From Kitasatospora herbaricolor (GTDB lineage: Bacteria > Actinomycetota > Actinomycetes > Streptomycetales > Streptomycetaceae): a stretch of 64,000 bases of DNA. This document shows, piece after piece, positions 36,209 to 45,119 of the stretch (position 1 is the first letter of the stretch; every line of letters starts with the position of its first letter). The translations under genes and the position numbers were made by a program. The notes under the pieces are model-generated. The model was not told where the DNA came from, searched no databases, and saw nothing but the letters and a program-made list of their open reading frames with translations. The DNA lies in NCBI RefSeq assembly GCF_030813695.1, contig NZ_JAUSVA010000002.1:1736001-1800000 (forward strand), read 5' to 3'.

Positions 36209-36682
36209 TCAGCCGGCGGGACGTCGTTCGTCCGCGGGCCCGGTCAGCCCCAGCAGGCGGTGCATCCGGGCGTACTTGGCGGTGAGCCGCTCCTCGGTGG
36301 CCCGGTCCAGGGTGGCCAGCCGTACCGGGTCGGAGTTGTGGGCGAGGTCGGCCTGCTTGACGAGCAGGGCGCCCGGGGTGGCCAGGATCCGCGCCGCGTA
36401 CTCCTCGGGGGCCTCGCCGGGCCGCTTGCCGAGGGCGGCCACGATCGCCTTGACCGCCGGCGGGAGCGGCGCCGCGTCGAGCCACTCCTGGGTCAGCGCG
36501 TCGTCCTCGACCGCGTCGTGCAGCCAGGCCGCGGCGATCTGTTCCGCGCTGCCGCCGCGCTCACGCACCCCGCCCGCGACGGCGGCCAGGTGCTCGGCGT
36601 ACGGCCGACCCGCCTTGTCCACCTGCCCGTCGTGGGCCCGGCGTGCGATCGTCTCCACCTCGGCCAGGCTCAGGAAGTCCAT
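36209..36682 (-). CDS. HD-domain hydrolase of the small alarmone hydrolase (Mesh1/RSH) type
   Basis: A 157-aa HD protein. ARRAHDGQVDKAGRPYAEHL, the metal motif WLHDAVEDD (HDxxED) and VKQADLAHNSD correspond to the ppGpp-hydrolase domain of RelA/SpoT proteins (HxGQxRKxGxPYxxHP, HDxxED, VKLADRLHN). No synthetase, TGS or ACT domains are present. It probably hydrolyses (p)ppGpp or a related nucleotide. It lies 46 bp downstream of the HPr gene on the same strand, so it may be co-transcribed with it. Confidence 0.82.
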   Translation of the reverse strand: MDFLSLAEVETIARRAHDGQVDKAGRPYAEHLAAVAGGVRERGGSAEQIAAAWLHDAVEDDALTQEWLDAAPLPPAVKAIVAALGKRPGEAPEEYAARILATPGALLVKQADLAHNSDPVRLATLDRATEERLTAKYARMHRLLGLTGPADERRPAG

Positions 36683-36728
36683 CCCGACATGCTAGGACCC
36701 GGACCGAGGGGGCCGTCGGCGGGCCCGC

Positions 36729-37013
36729 TCATCGGCCGTCCGAGCTGTCCAGGTCGCTGCCGAGCAGGCCCGCGAGTTCGTCGAGCGCGGCCTGGGCGTG
36801 GGCGTGGTCGCTGTCGGTGGCGAGCTCCAGGGTGTCGCCGTGGCAGGCCGCGAGGGTCAGGACGGCGAGCAGGCTGCGGGCGTCCACCGGGTTCCGGCCG
36901 GGCCTGCGGACGGTCACCCGGACGGGCTGGCGGGCGGCGGCCCGGACGAAGAGCGCGGCCGGGCGGGCGTGCAGCCCGGTGGGCGAACCGATGGAGACGA
37001 GGAGTCGGGGCAC
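36729..37013 (-). CDS. ptsH: PTS phosphocarrier protein HPr
   Basis: A 94-aa HPr. The phosphoryl-accepting His is in SPTGLHARPAALFVRAA, and the region around the regulatory Ser reads VDARSLLAVLTLAACHGDTL. GTG 37013 is the start: AGGAGG lies 5 nt upstream; the longer frame to 37223 is Pro-rich and non-coding-like. It passes phosphate from enzyme I to EIIA of the divergent fructose system. Confidence 0.9.
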   Translation of the reverse strand: MPRLLVSIGSPTGLHARPAALFVRAAARQPVRVTVRRPGRNPVDARSLLAVLTLAACHGDTLELATDSDHAHAQAALDELAGLLGSDLDSSDGR

Positions 37014-37386
37014 AGGAGCCTCCTGGGCTGGTGGCGACGGGCGGGGCGGCGACAGGTCGGGCGGCGGCACAGGCCGGGGGCCTCGGGGGCAAGCGGCCGG
37101 TGCTACGGGGCGCGGCTTCCCGAGCGCCGGAGGCGGGACGCGGGACGTGGCTCCGGTGCGTGGTGACGACCGGGCCTGCCCCTGGGGGGCACAGCACGGA
37201 CCCGGGTCCGGATGTGGTTTCACGTCCGTGATAAGGGCGTTTCGATTGGTTCTACGCCCGATTTCATGATCGTGTCAACAGATTCGGGCATTCTGAGACG
37301 GCCCGATTTCCTTTGTCTTTCCGCCGACCGCGCGTATCGTCTGGGTTTATCAGGCGCAACCGGACACGAAACGGACTCAAAACCAC
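37014..37386. promoter_or_regulatory. Divergent promoter region of the HPr and fructose operons
   Basis: The part 37200-37386 is strikingly A/T-rich for this genome. It contains a 10-bp direct repeat GCCCGATTTC at 37256-37265 and 37301-37310 (45 bp apart), a plausible binding pattern for the DeoR-type FruR. No unambiguous -10/-35 pair. Confidence 0.45.
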
Positions 37387-38148
37387 ATGTATGCAGCGGA
37401 GCGGCAGCAACAGATCCTGCTGCTGGCCCAACAGCGCGGCAGGGTCGACGTACCCTCGCTCGCCGAGGAGTTCGGCGTCACCCAGGAGACCGTCCGGCGC
37501 GACCTCAGCGCACTGGACCGGGCCGGGCTGCTGCGCCGGGTGCACGGCGGCGCGCTGCCCGCCGGCAGCCTCCACCTGGAGCCCGGGCTGGCCGAGCGCG
37601 ACAGCACGGCGGCCGGCGAGAAGGAGCGGATCGCCCGGGCCGCCCTCGCCCTGCTGCCCGCCGAGGGCAGCGTGCTGCTCGACGCCGGCACCACCGTCTC
37701 CCGGCTCGCCGCCCTGCTTCCGTCGGACAGCACCCTGAACGTGGTGACCAACGCCCTGCCGGTGGCCGCCCGGCTCGCCGACCACCCCGGCCTCACCCTC
37801 CACCTGATCGGCGGACGGCTGCGGCACCGCACCCAGGCCGCCGTCGACGCCTGGGCCCTGCGCGACCTCGCCGACATCCACGCCGACCTGGCGGTGATCG
37901 CCACCAACGGCTTCGACGCCGAGGGCGGGCTCAGCACCCCCGACCTCGCGGAGGCCGCGGTCAAGCGCGCCATGGTCGCAGCCGCCAGGCGGGTGGTGCT
38001 GGTCGCCGACTCCGCCAAGTACGGCGCCCGGCACTTCGCCCGCTTCGCCTCGCTCGGCCAGATCGACGTGCTGGTCACCGACACCGGGCTGACCGACGAG
38101 CAGGCCGCCGAGATCGAGGGCCTGGGACCGGAGGTGATCCGCGCATGA
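37387..38148 (+). CDS. fruR: DeoR family regulator of fructose PTS
   Basis: A 253-aa DeoR regulator. The N-terminal winged helix is VDVPSLAEEFGVTQETVRRD and the sugar-phosphate-sensing domain has LLDAGTTVSRLA, VVTNALPVA, LIGGRLRHRTQAAV and VLVADSAKYGARHFARF. DeoR-type FruR senses fructose-1-phosphate. ATG 37387; its stop overlaps fruK (ATGA). Confidence 0.93.
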   Translation: MYAAERQQQILLLAQQRGRVDVPSLAEEFGVTQETVRRDLSALDRAGLLRRVHGGALPAGSLHLEPGLAERDSTAAGEKERIARAALALLPAEGSVLLDAGTTVSRLAALLPSDSTLNVVTNALPVAARLADHPGLTLHLIGGRLRHRTQAAVDAWALRDLADIHADLAVIATNGFDAEGGLSTPDLAEAAVKRAMVAAARRVVLVADSAKYGARHFARFASLGQIDVLVTDTGLTDEQAAEIEGLGPEVIRA

Positions 38149-39089
38149 TCGTCACCATGACGCCGAACCCGAGCCTGGACCGGACCTACGAGCTGGAGCG
38201 GCTGCACCGGGGCGAGGTCAACCGGGCCGCGTCCGAGCGGGTGGACCCCGGCGGCAAGGGCGTCAACGTGGCCCGCGCGCTGACCGCCGCCGGCCACCGG
38301 ACCACGGCCGTGCTGCCGCTCGGCGGCTTCTCCGGGCTGCTGCTCTCCGACCTCCTGCTCCGCCAGGGGATCGACGTGACGACCGTGCCGGTCCGGGGCG
38401 AGACCCGGACCAACGTCACCGTGGTCGAGGGCGACCGCACCCTCACCAAGATCAACTCGTCGGGGCCGGAGCTGACCGCGCAGGAGTCGGCCGCCCTGCT
38501 GGCCGCCGTCCACGAGGACTTCGCCGGCACCCCGGTGGACTGGCTGGCCTGCTGCGGCAGCCTGCCGCGCGGCCTGGCCCCCGGGTGGTACGCCGAACTG
38601 GTCGTCCGGGTGCACGCCCGCGGCGCCCGGACGGCGGTCGACACCTCCGGCCCCGCCCTGCTCGCCGTCCTCGGCGCCCGGCCCGACGTGGTGAAGCCCA
38701 ACCGGGAGGAGCTGGCCGAGGCGGCCGGCCGGGAGGTGGCCAGCGTCGGCGACGCCTTCGAGGCGGCCCGCCACCTGATCAAGCAGGGCGCCCAGCAGGT
38801 GCTGGCCAGCCTCGGCCCGGACGGCATGCTGCTGGTCTCGGAGGAGGGCAGCTGGTTCGGCACCGCGCCGGTCGCCGCCGTCCGCAGCGACGTGGGCGCG
38901 GGCGACGCCTCCCTCGCCGGGTTCCTCGGTGCCGGCGGCTCGGGGCCCGGGGCGCTGGCCGCGGCGCTGGCGCACGGCGCAGCCGCCGTCCGACTGCCGG
39001 GCAGCGCGATGCCGACCCCGGCCGACCTCGATCCGGACGCGGTCTCGGTCACCGCCGACCTGCCGCTGGAGCGGCCGCTGGCCGGCTGA
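38145..39089 (+). CDS. fruK: 1-phosphofructokinase
   Basis: A 314-aa PfkB-family kinase. Substrate-binding PGGKGVNVARALTAAG and the ATP/catalytic motif SDVGAGDASLAGFLGA (catalytic Asp in GAGD) are intact, as is VKPNREELAE. It turns fructose-1-phosphate, made by the EIIABC permease, into fructose-1,6-bisphosphate. ATG 38145 overlaps the fruR stop by 4 bp. Confidence 0.95.
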   Translation: MIVTMTPNPSLDRTYELERLHRGEVNRAASERVDPGGKGVNVARALTAAGHRTTAVLPLGGFSGLLLSDLLLRQGIDVTTVPVRGETRTNVTVVEGDRTLTKINSSGPELTAQESAALLAAVHEDFAGTPVDWLACCGSLPRGLAPGWYAELVVRVHARGARTAVDTSGPALLAVLGARPDVVKPNREELAEAAGREVASVGDAFEAARHLIKQGAQQVLASLGPDGMLLVSEEGSWFGTAPVAAVRSDVGAGDASLAGFLGAGGSGPGALAAALAHGAAAVRLPGSAMPTPADLDPDAVSVTADLPLERPLAG

Positions 39090-39199
39090 CCGCGCGCCCG
39101 AGGCGCGACCCGCAGACACCGGCCGTGTGCGGACCACGGCCGGGACGGACCAGGGGGCAACGGGAACCACCAGGCACCGACCGCTGAAGGACCACCACC

Positions 39200-41236
39200 A
39201 TGCACGACTCCGGCAGACTGATCACTCCCCCGCTCGTCGACCTCTACCTCGCCCCCGAGGAGAAGACCGAAGCCCTGCGCTCGCTCGCCCAGCGGCTGCT
39301 CGCCGAGGGCCGGATCACCGACCTCGACGGCTTCCTCGCCGACGTCGCCGCCCGCGAGGCCCAGGCGCCGACCGGCATGGGCGAGGGCATCGGCATCCCG
39401 CACTGCCGGTCGGCGCACGTCACCCGGCCCAGCCTGGCCTTCGGGCGCAGCGCGCGGGGCCTGGACTTCGACGCCCCCGACGGCCGCCCGGCCGACCTGG
39501 TCTTCATGATCGCGGCACCGGACGGCGCGGACGACGACCACCTGCGGATCCTGGCCGCGCTGGCCCGCCGACTGACGGACCCGGAGTTCACCGGCGCCCT
39601 GCGGGCCGCCACCGACCCGACCGCCGTCGCCGCCCTGGTGAACGGCGAGGACACCCCGACGGCCCCCGCCCCCGCCCCCGATGCCGCGCCGGCCGCGGGC
39701 GCCGCACCCGGCACCGCCACCGCCACGACCGGGGCCGGGCCACGGCCCCGCCTGGTCGCCGTGACCTCCTGCCCGACCGGCATCGCCCACACGTACATGG
39801 CCGCCCAGGCCCTGGAACAGGCCGCCGCCCGGGCCGGCGCCGAGATCCAGGTGGAGACCCAGGGCTCGGCCGGCTCCACCCCGCTCGCCCCCGAGGTGAT
39901 CGCGGCGGCGGACGCGGTGATCCTCGCGCACGACGTGGAGGTCAGGGACCGCGGCCGGTTCGCCGGCAAGCCCACCGTGGACGTGGGCGTGAAGGCGGGC
40001 GTCAACCGGGCCGACGAGCTGGTCGCCCGGGCGCTCGGGGCCGCCCGGGCCGGCGCGCCGGGCGGCCCCGCGCCGGGCGGCGCGAAGGCCCACGCGGGCG
40101 CCGGCGGCGGACCGGCCGCGGCCCGGCGGGAGGACCACTGGGGCAGCCGGCTCCGGCAGTACCTGATGACCGGCGTCAGCTACATGATCCCGTTCGTGGC
40201 GGCGGGCGGACTGCTGATCGCGCTCGGCTTCGCGATCGGCGGGTACGAGATCTCGTCCGCGCCCTCCGTGGTCGGCCACTTCGACTGGACCTCCCAGCAG
40301 AGCTGGGCCGCGATGCTCTTCCAGGCCGGCTCGGCCGCCTTCGGCTTCCTGGTGCCGATCCTCTCCGGCTACATCGCGTACGCCGTCGCCGACCGGCCGG
40401 CCCTGACGCCGGGCATCGTCGGCGGCGCGATCTCGGTGACGGTCGGCGCGGGCTTCCTCGGCGGTCTGGTGTCCGGACTGGCCTCCGGCTTCCTGGTGCT
40501 CTGGATGGGGCGCTGGCGGGTGCCGAAGGCGATCCGGGGGATCATGCCGGTGGTGGTGATCCCGCTGGTGTCGGTCGCGGCGATCGGCTTCCTGATGTTC
40601 GTGGTGGTGGGCTCGCCGATCGCCTCGGTGATGAGCGGGCTGACGGACTGGCTGAACGGCCTCTCCGGCACCAACGCGATCCTGCTGGGCATCCTGCTGG
40701 GCGCGATGATGGCCTTCGACCTGGGCGGCCCGCTCAACAAGGTGGCCTACACCTTCGCCGCGGGCGCGCTCACCACGGCCGGCTCCACCCCGGACGCCGG
40801 CAGCCTCAAGGTGATGGCCGCGGTGATGGCGGCCGGCATGACCCCGCCGCTGGGGATGGCGCTCGCCACCACGCTGCGGGCCCGGCTCTTCACCCGGGAG
40901 GAGCGGGAGAACGGCAAGGCGGCCTGGGTCCTCGGGGCCTCCTTCATCACCGAGGGCGCGATCCCCTTCGCCGCCGCCGACCCGCTCCGGGTGATCCCCG
41001 CCGCGATCGCCGGCAGCATGACCGCCGGCGGCCTGGTGATGGCCTTCGGGTCCACCCTGCGGGCCCCGCACGGTGGCATCTGGGTGCTGCCGCTGATCGG
41101 CGACCCCGTCCTGTACGTGCTGGCGATCGCGGCCGGCACCCTGGTCACGGCGGTGCTGGTGCTGGTGCTGAAGGGCATCCGCGGCAAGGCCCCGGCGGGT
41201 GTCCCGGAGCGGGGGAGCGTCCCGGCGGGCGTCTGA
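39200..41236 (+). CDS. fruA: Fructose PTS permease EIIABC
   Basis: A 678-aa fused permease with domain order A-B-C. EIIA (residues 1-155) carries the phospho-His68 in GIGIPHCRSA. A Pro/Ala linker follows. EIIB has phospho-Cys191 in VTSCPTGIAHTYMAAQALE. A second Gly/Ala linker leads to EIIC (about 310-665) with membrane segments and SYMIPFVAAGGLLIALGFAI, GGPLNKVAYTFA and TEGAIPFAAADP. It imports fructose as fructose-1-phosphate. It follows fruK after 110 bp. Confidence 0.96.
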   Translation: MHDSGRLITPPLVDLYLAPEEKTEALRSLAQRLLAEGRITDLDGFLADVAAREAQAPTGMGEGIGIPHCRSAHVTRPSLAFGRSARGLDFDAPDGRPADLVFMIAAPDGADDDHLRILAALARRLTDPEFTGALRAATDPTAVAALVNGEDTPTAPAPAPDAAPAAGAAPGTATATTGAGPRPRLVAVTSCPTGIAHTYMAAQALEQAAARAGAEIQVETQGSAGSTPLAPEVIAAADAVILAHDVEVRDRGRFAGKPTVDVGVKAGVNRADELVARALGAARAGAPGGPAPGGAKAHAGAGGGPAAARREDHWGSRLRQYLMTGVSYMIPFVAAGGLLIALGFAIGGYEISSAPSVVGHFDWTSQQSWAAMLFQAGSAAFGFLVPILSGYIAYAVADRPALTPGIVGGAISVTVGAGFLGGLVSGLASGFLVLWMGRWRVPKAIRGIMPVVVIPLVSVAAIGFLMFVVVGSPIASVMSGLTDWLNGLSGTNAILLGILLGAMMAFDLGGPLNKVAYTFAAGALTTAGSTPDAGSLKVMAAVMAAGMTPPLGMALATTLRARLFTREERENGKAAWVLGASFITEGAIPFAAADPLRVIPAAIAGSMTAGGLVMAFGSTLRAPHGGIWVLPLIGDPVLYVLAIAAGTLVTAVLVLVLKGIRGKAPAGVPERGSVPAGV

Positions 41237-41372
41237 CCCGCCGGCCGTCCGGGGCCCGGTGCGGTTCCGGTCGGGGGCCTGATCGGGTGCGGTTCCGGCC
41301 GGGGCGGGCCTGACCGGGGGCGTGGCCGCCGGGCCGCGCCCCCGCGCTCCTCCGGTCGGGTCGGCGGATCCG

Positions 41373-41636
41373 TCAGTAGATCAGGTAGGCGGGCCGGTGC
41401 CCCTCGTCGTCGATCTCGCCGACGACCTGGCTGCGCAGCTTGCGGGAGAGTTCCTCCAGCGCTCGGGCGGCCGCCATCTCCTCGCCGATCCGGGCCAGCG
41501 GCCGGTCGTCGGCGCTGCGGACGGACTCACCGTGGGCGTTCAGACCCGGCGCCCGCGCGCCGACCAGTCTGGCCTCGCACTCGGTGTGCACCCCGTCCTC
41601 CTCGAAACTCAGCTCCACATCCCACTGGTTGTGCAT
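41373..41636 (-). CDS. DUF1876 protein
   Basis: An 87-aa DUF1876 protein: MHNQWDVELSFEEDGVHTEC, then ARLVGARAPGLNAHGESVRS and IGEEMAAARALEELSRKL. The family forms a small alpha/beta (dsRBD-like) fold; function unknown. ATG 41636 has AGGAGG 7 nt upstream. Region 41237-41372 shows repeated CGGTTCCGG words but no gene. Confidence 0.92.
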   Translation of the reverse strand: MHNQWDVELSFEEDGVHTECEARLVGARAPGLNAHGESVRSADDRPLARIGEEMAAARALEELSRKLRSQVVGEIDDEGHRPAYLIY

Positions 41637-41831
41637 GCCGCACCTCCTGGCGCAGACCCCCCTCGTCGCACCCGCTCCCACCAGCGTGCGCCCGCGCGGG
41701 GCCCGGCTGCAAGCCTGGCGGGAGGGCGCGACGCGCGACGCGCGCGCCGTCGGTGGACCGGCCCCGGCCAGGCCCCCGGCGGTAGGCTGGCGGCAGCGCG
41801 CCGTGGCACCGGACCGGCCGGACCGGCTCGG

Positions 41832-42860
41832 ATGCGGCGCAGCCACCAGACCTTTGGGTGGTCCTCCGTGGTGGTCTTCCTCCTGGCTGTCGGCGCGGCC
41901 TGCTGCCTGGGTCTCGGGTTCGTCCTCCAGCAACAGGCGGCCCAGCGCGCACCGCGCTCCGACCTGCTGCACTGGCGGCTGCTGCTGGACCTGATGCGGA
42001 TGCCGCAGTGGCTGCTGGGCACCGCTTTCATGGTCAGCGGGCTGGCCCTGAGCGCGCTCGCGCTGGACAAGGGCGAGGTCTCGCTGGTCGAACCGCTGCT
42101 GGCCACCAACCTGCTCTTCGCGATGGCACTGGCCCGGGTCCTGACCCGCCAGTCGCTCGGCCGCTCCGGCTGGTGCGGGGTGCTGCTGCTGGCCGCCGGC
42201 GTGACGATGTTCATCGTGGCCGGCAAACCGCAGGGCGGCGGGACGGAGGCGGGCGCGCTGCGGCACTGGCTGACGGTGGGCATCGTGGTCGGGCTGACCC
42301 TGCTGCTGGTGTCGACCGCCCGCCGGATGCCGCTGCTGGAGGAGGCCACCCTGCTCGCGCTGGCCGCGGGCCTGCTGTACGGCCTGCAGGACGCCTTGAC
42401 CCGGACGGTCGCGCAGCGGCTGGACCATCACGGGCTCGGCGAGGTGCTGCGCACCTGGGAGCCGTACGCGGTGCTGGCCGCCGGTGTGGTGGGGCTGCTG
42501 CTGGTGCAGAGCGCCTTCGAGGCCGCGCCGCTGCGGATGTCCCTGCCCGCGCTGACGGCGGCCCAGCCGCTCACCGGGATCGCCTGCGCGGTGGCCTTCC
42601 TCGGTGACCGGTTACGGGTCACGCCCGCGGCGCTGGCCTGGGAGGCCGCCGGGCTGGTCTGCATCGTGGTCGGGGTGGTGGTGATCGGCCGTCACCCGGC
42701 CATGCCCGGCTCCGGCCATCGCCACGGCCCACTGCACCGCCACGGTGCCGATCCCGGGGCCGGGGCCGGTCCCGGTGCCGATTCCGGGCCCGGGCCCGGC
42801 TCCGGCCCGGGGGCGGGCGGCGGCAACGGCTCCGGCCCGGGCACCGGCCCCGGCAGCTGA
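41832..42860 (+). CDS. DMT-superfamily transporter with a TTA codon
   Basis: A 342-aa membrane protein with nine or ten hydrophobic segments of the EamA/NIPA-like type (FLLAVGAACCLGLGFVLQQQ, LVEPLLATNLLFAMALAR, LLYGLQDALTRTVAQRL). Codon 261 (42612-42614) is TTA, so full expression may need bldA. The last 40 residues are a Gly/Pro low-complexity, His-containing tail (GHRHGPLHRHG). TAGGCT near 41785 is a possible -10 box. Substrate unknown. Confidence 0.85.
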   Translation: MRRSHQTFGWSSVVVFLLAVGAACCLGLGFVLQQQAAQRAPRSDLLHWRLLLDLMRMPQWLLGTAFMVSGLALSALALDKGEVSLVEPLLATNLLFAMALARVLTRQSLGRSGWCGVLLLAAGVTMFIVAGKPQGGGTEAGALRHWLTVGIVVGLTLLLVSTARRMPLLEEATLLALAAGLLYGLQDALTRTVAQRLDHHGLGEVLRTWEPYAVLAAGVVGLLLVQSAFEAAPLRMSLPALTAAQPLTGIACAVAFLGDRLRVTPAALAWEAAGLVCIVVGVVVIGRHPAMPGSGHRHGPLHRHGADPGAGAGPGADSGPGPGSGPGAGGGNGSGPGTGPGS

Positions 42861-42875
42861 CCGCCCGGCCGGCCC

Positions 42876-42965
42876 CGTCACCACGGCGAGCATCACCACG
42901 GCGAGCATCACCGCAGCGACCGTCACCACAGCGAGCATCACCGCAGCGAAAGTCACCACCACCAT
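42876..42965. repeat. 15-bp tandem repeat between two membrane-protein genes
   Basis: Five full units of consensus CATCACCACGGCGAG plus a partial sixth, starting 15 bp after the DMT gene stop and ending 11 bp before the DUF6629 gene. Units differ at a few positions. Confidence 0.85.
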
Positions 42966-42976
42966 GGAGGCCCCCG

Positions 42977-43672
42977 ATGTGCTGGAGCGCCGAGGCCGAC
43001 CTGGTGGCGGGCGTCGTCGTCAGCGGCTTCGGCCTGGCCTGCCTGACGCAGGTCCGGCGGGCCGGACAGCTGCCGCTGGCCGCCCTCCCGCTGCTGCTGG
43101 GGGTGCACCAGCTGATCGAGTCGGCGGTCTGGCTCGGCGTCGACGGCCGGATCGGGCCCGGGCCCGCGCAGTGGGCCCGCACCGCCTGGGCGGTGATCGC
43201 CCTGCCGCTGCTGCCCGCCCTGGTACCGGTCGGCGTCCTGCGCGCCGTCCCCGGCGCACCCGGGCGCGGGCGGCGCACGGCCCTCGCCGTCCTCGGGGTC
43301 ATGGTCGCGGCGGCGCTGGCGGTGGCCGTCGCGACGCACCCCGTCACCGCCGAGGCCGACGGGCACGCGCTGTCGTACGCGGTCGGCGTCCCCTACGCGC
43401 CGGTGCTGATCGCCGGGTACCTGCTCGCCACGGTGGGCTCGCTGCTGCTGAGCGGCGACCGGGTGCTGCGGCTGCTCGGCGTGCTGACCGGCGCCGGCGC
43501 GCTGGCGGGCGTACTGCTCTGGCGGCTGGCCTTCGCCTCCGCCTGGTGCGCGCTGGCCGCGCTGGTCAGCGTGGTGCTGCTGTGGTGGGTGCGACAGGAC
43601 GGCCGGCCCGGGGCGGCCCTGCTCAGCTCCCGGCGCGTGCCAGGCCGCGCAGGGCGGAGCGGGCCGCGTTGA
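42977..43672 (+). CDS. DUF6629 membrane protein
   Basis: A 231-aa membrane protein starting MCWSAEADLVAGVVVSGFGL, the hallmark of DUF6629-type actinobacterial proteins, with about seven hydrophobic segments and HQLIESAVWLG. Function unknown. Its 3' end overlaps the convergent oxidoreductase gene by 50 bp. Confidence 0.82.
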   Translation: MCWSAEADLVAGVVVSGFGLACLTQVRRAGQLPLAALPLLLGVHQLIESAVWLGVDGRIGPGPAQWARTAWAVIALPLLPALVPVGVLRAVPGAPGRGRRTALAVLGVMVAAALAVAVATHPVTAEADGHALSYAVGVPYAPVLIAGYLLATVGSLLLSGDRVLRLLGVLTGAGALAGVLLWRLAFASAWCALAALVSVVLLWWVRQDGRPGAALLSSRRVPGRAGRSGPR

Positions 43673-45071
43673 ACCCGCACATCCCGTGCACCCCGCCGCC
43701 GGGCGGCGTCGCGGCCGAGCACAGGTAGACCCCCGGGACCCCGGTGCGGTAGGGGTCGAGCGCGGCCCGCGGCCGCAGCAGGGTCTGCCGCAGCGTGTTG
43801 GCGCCGGTGCCGATGTCACCCCCGACGTAGTTGGCGTTGTGCCGCTCCATCCCGGCCGGCGAACGGCCGGCCAGGCCGACGATCCGCTCCCGGAGGCCGG
43901 GCGCGAAGCGCTCCATCTGGTCCAGCACGGCCCCGGTGGCGTCGCCCTGGTAGCCGTGCGGCACGTGCGCGTACACCCAGACCGGGTGCACGTCGCCGGC
44001 CGAGCGGCCGGGGTCGGCGAGGTACTGCTGCGAGACCAGGACGAACGGGCGCTCGGGCATCCGGCCGCGGTGCACCTCCCGCTCGGCGAAGGCGATCTCC
44101 TCCAGGGTGCCGCCCAGGTGCACGGTGCCGGCCCGGCGGCAGGCCTCGTCGCTCCACGGCACGCCGCCCTCGACGGCGAGGTCCAGCTTGAAGGCGCCGG
44201 GCCCGTGCTGCCAGCGCCGGTAGGCGCGCCGGATCCGGGCGGGCATCAGCTCCCCGCAGATGTCCGCGGCCGCGCCGGGCGCCACGTCGAGCAGCACGGT
44301 GGCGACCGGCGGGAGCTCGTCGAGCGAGCGGACCCGCACACCCGTCTCGATCCTGCCGCCGAACTCCCGGAGCGCGGCCGCCAAGGCGTCCGTGACGGTC
44401 CGGGAGCCGCCCCGGGCCACCGGCCAGCCGAACCGGTGCCCGGCGGTGAGCAGCATCAGGGCGAAGGCCGAGGTCATCGGGCGGTTCAGCGGCCGCATGG
44501 CGTGCGCGGCGGCACCGGCGAACAGCGCCCGGGCCTGGTCGGTACGGAAGCGCCGGGCCGTCAGGTCGGCGGGCGGGAGCGCGCGCAGTCCGAAGCCCGC
44601 AGTCCGCGACGGGTGCCGGGGCAACCGGAGGGCGGGCCGCAGGACGTCCTCGGCCAGCTCGTCGAACCCGGCGGTCAGTGGCCCGAACAGCCGCTGCCAG
44701 GCCGGGCCGTCCGCCCCGAGCCCCGCCGCCGTCCGGTCGACCGGGCGGACCACCACGCCGGCCGGGGCCCCGTCCAGCGGGTGGGCCAGGTCGATCTCGG
44801 CCCGGCACCACTCGACGCCGTACTTCTCCAGGCCGGCCGAGCGAAGGAACGGCGAGCCGGCGCCCAGCGGGTGCACCGCCGAGCAGTGGTCGTGCAGGAC
44901 GCCGGGTACGGTCAGCTCGCCCGACCGGGTGCCGCCGCCGATCTCGTCCTCGGCCTCCAGCACGGTGACGGCGATCCCCGCCCGGGCCAGCACCAACGCC
45001 GCCGCCAGCCCGTTGGGGCCGGAGCCCACCACGATCGCCTCACCCGTACGAGCTGCGTCCATGCTCCGCAT
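43623..45071 (-). CDS. Phytoene desaturase-like FAD oxidoreductase
   Basis: A 482-aa flavoprotein of the PYROXD2/phytoene desaturase group. The N-terminal FAD motif is AIVVGSGPNGLAAALVLARA with EDEIGGGTRS, and the C-terminal flavin motif is GVYLCSAATPPGGGVHGMCG. No carotenoid genes are adjacent. ATG 45071, or 45062 in frame. Overlaps DUF6629 tail-to-tail. Confidence 0.9.
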   Translation of the reverse strand: MRSMDAARTGEAIVVGSGPNGLAAALVLARAGIAVTVLEAEDEIGGGTRSGELTVPGVLHDHCSAVHPLGAGSPFLRSAGLEKYGVEWCRAEIDLAHPLDGAPAGVVVRPVDRTAAGLGADGPAWQRLFGPLTAGFDELAEDVLRPALRLPRHPSRTAGFGLRALPPADLTARRFRTDQARALFAGAAAHAMRPLNRPMTSAFALMLLTAGHRFGWPVARGGSRTVTDALAAALREFGGRIETGVRVRSLDELPPVATVLLDVAPGAAADICGELMPARIRRAYRRWQHGPGAFKLDLAVEGGVPWSDEACRRAGTVHLGGTLEEIAFAEREVHRGRMPERPFVLVSQQYLADPGRSAGDVHPVWVYAHVPHGYQGDATGAVLDQMERFAPGLRERIVGLAGRSPAGMERHNANYVGGDIGTGANTLRQTLLRPRAALDPYRTGVPGVYLCSAATPPGGGVHGMCGFNAARSALRGLARAGS

Positions 45072-45119
45072 CGTCGCAGACCCCCGGCCGGCCTTCCCGG
45101 CGGGGCCGCCACGAGGTGG

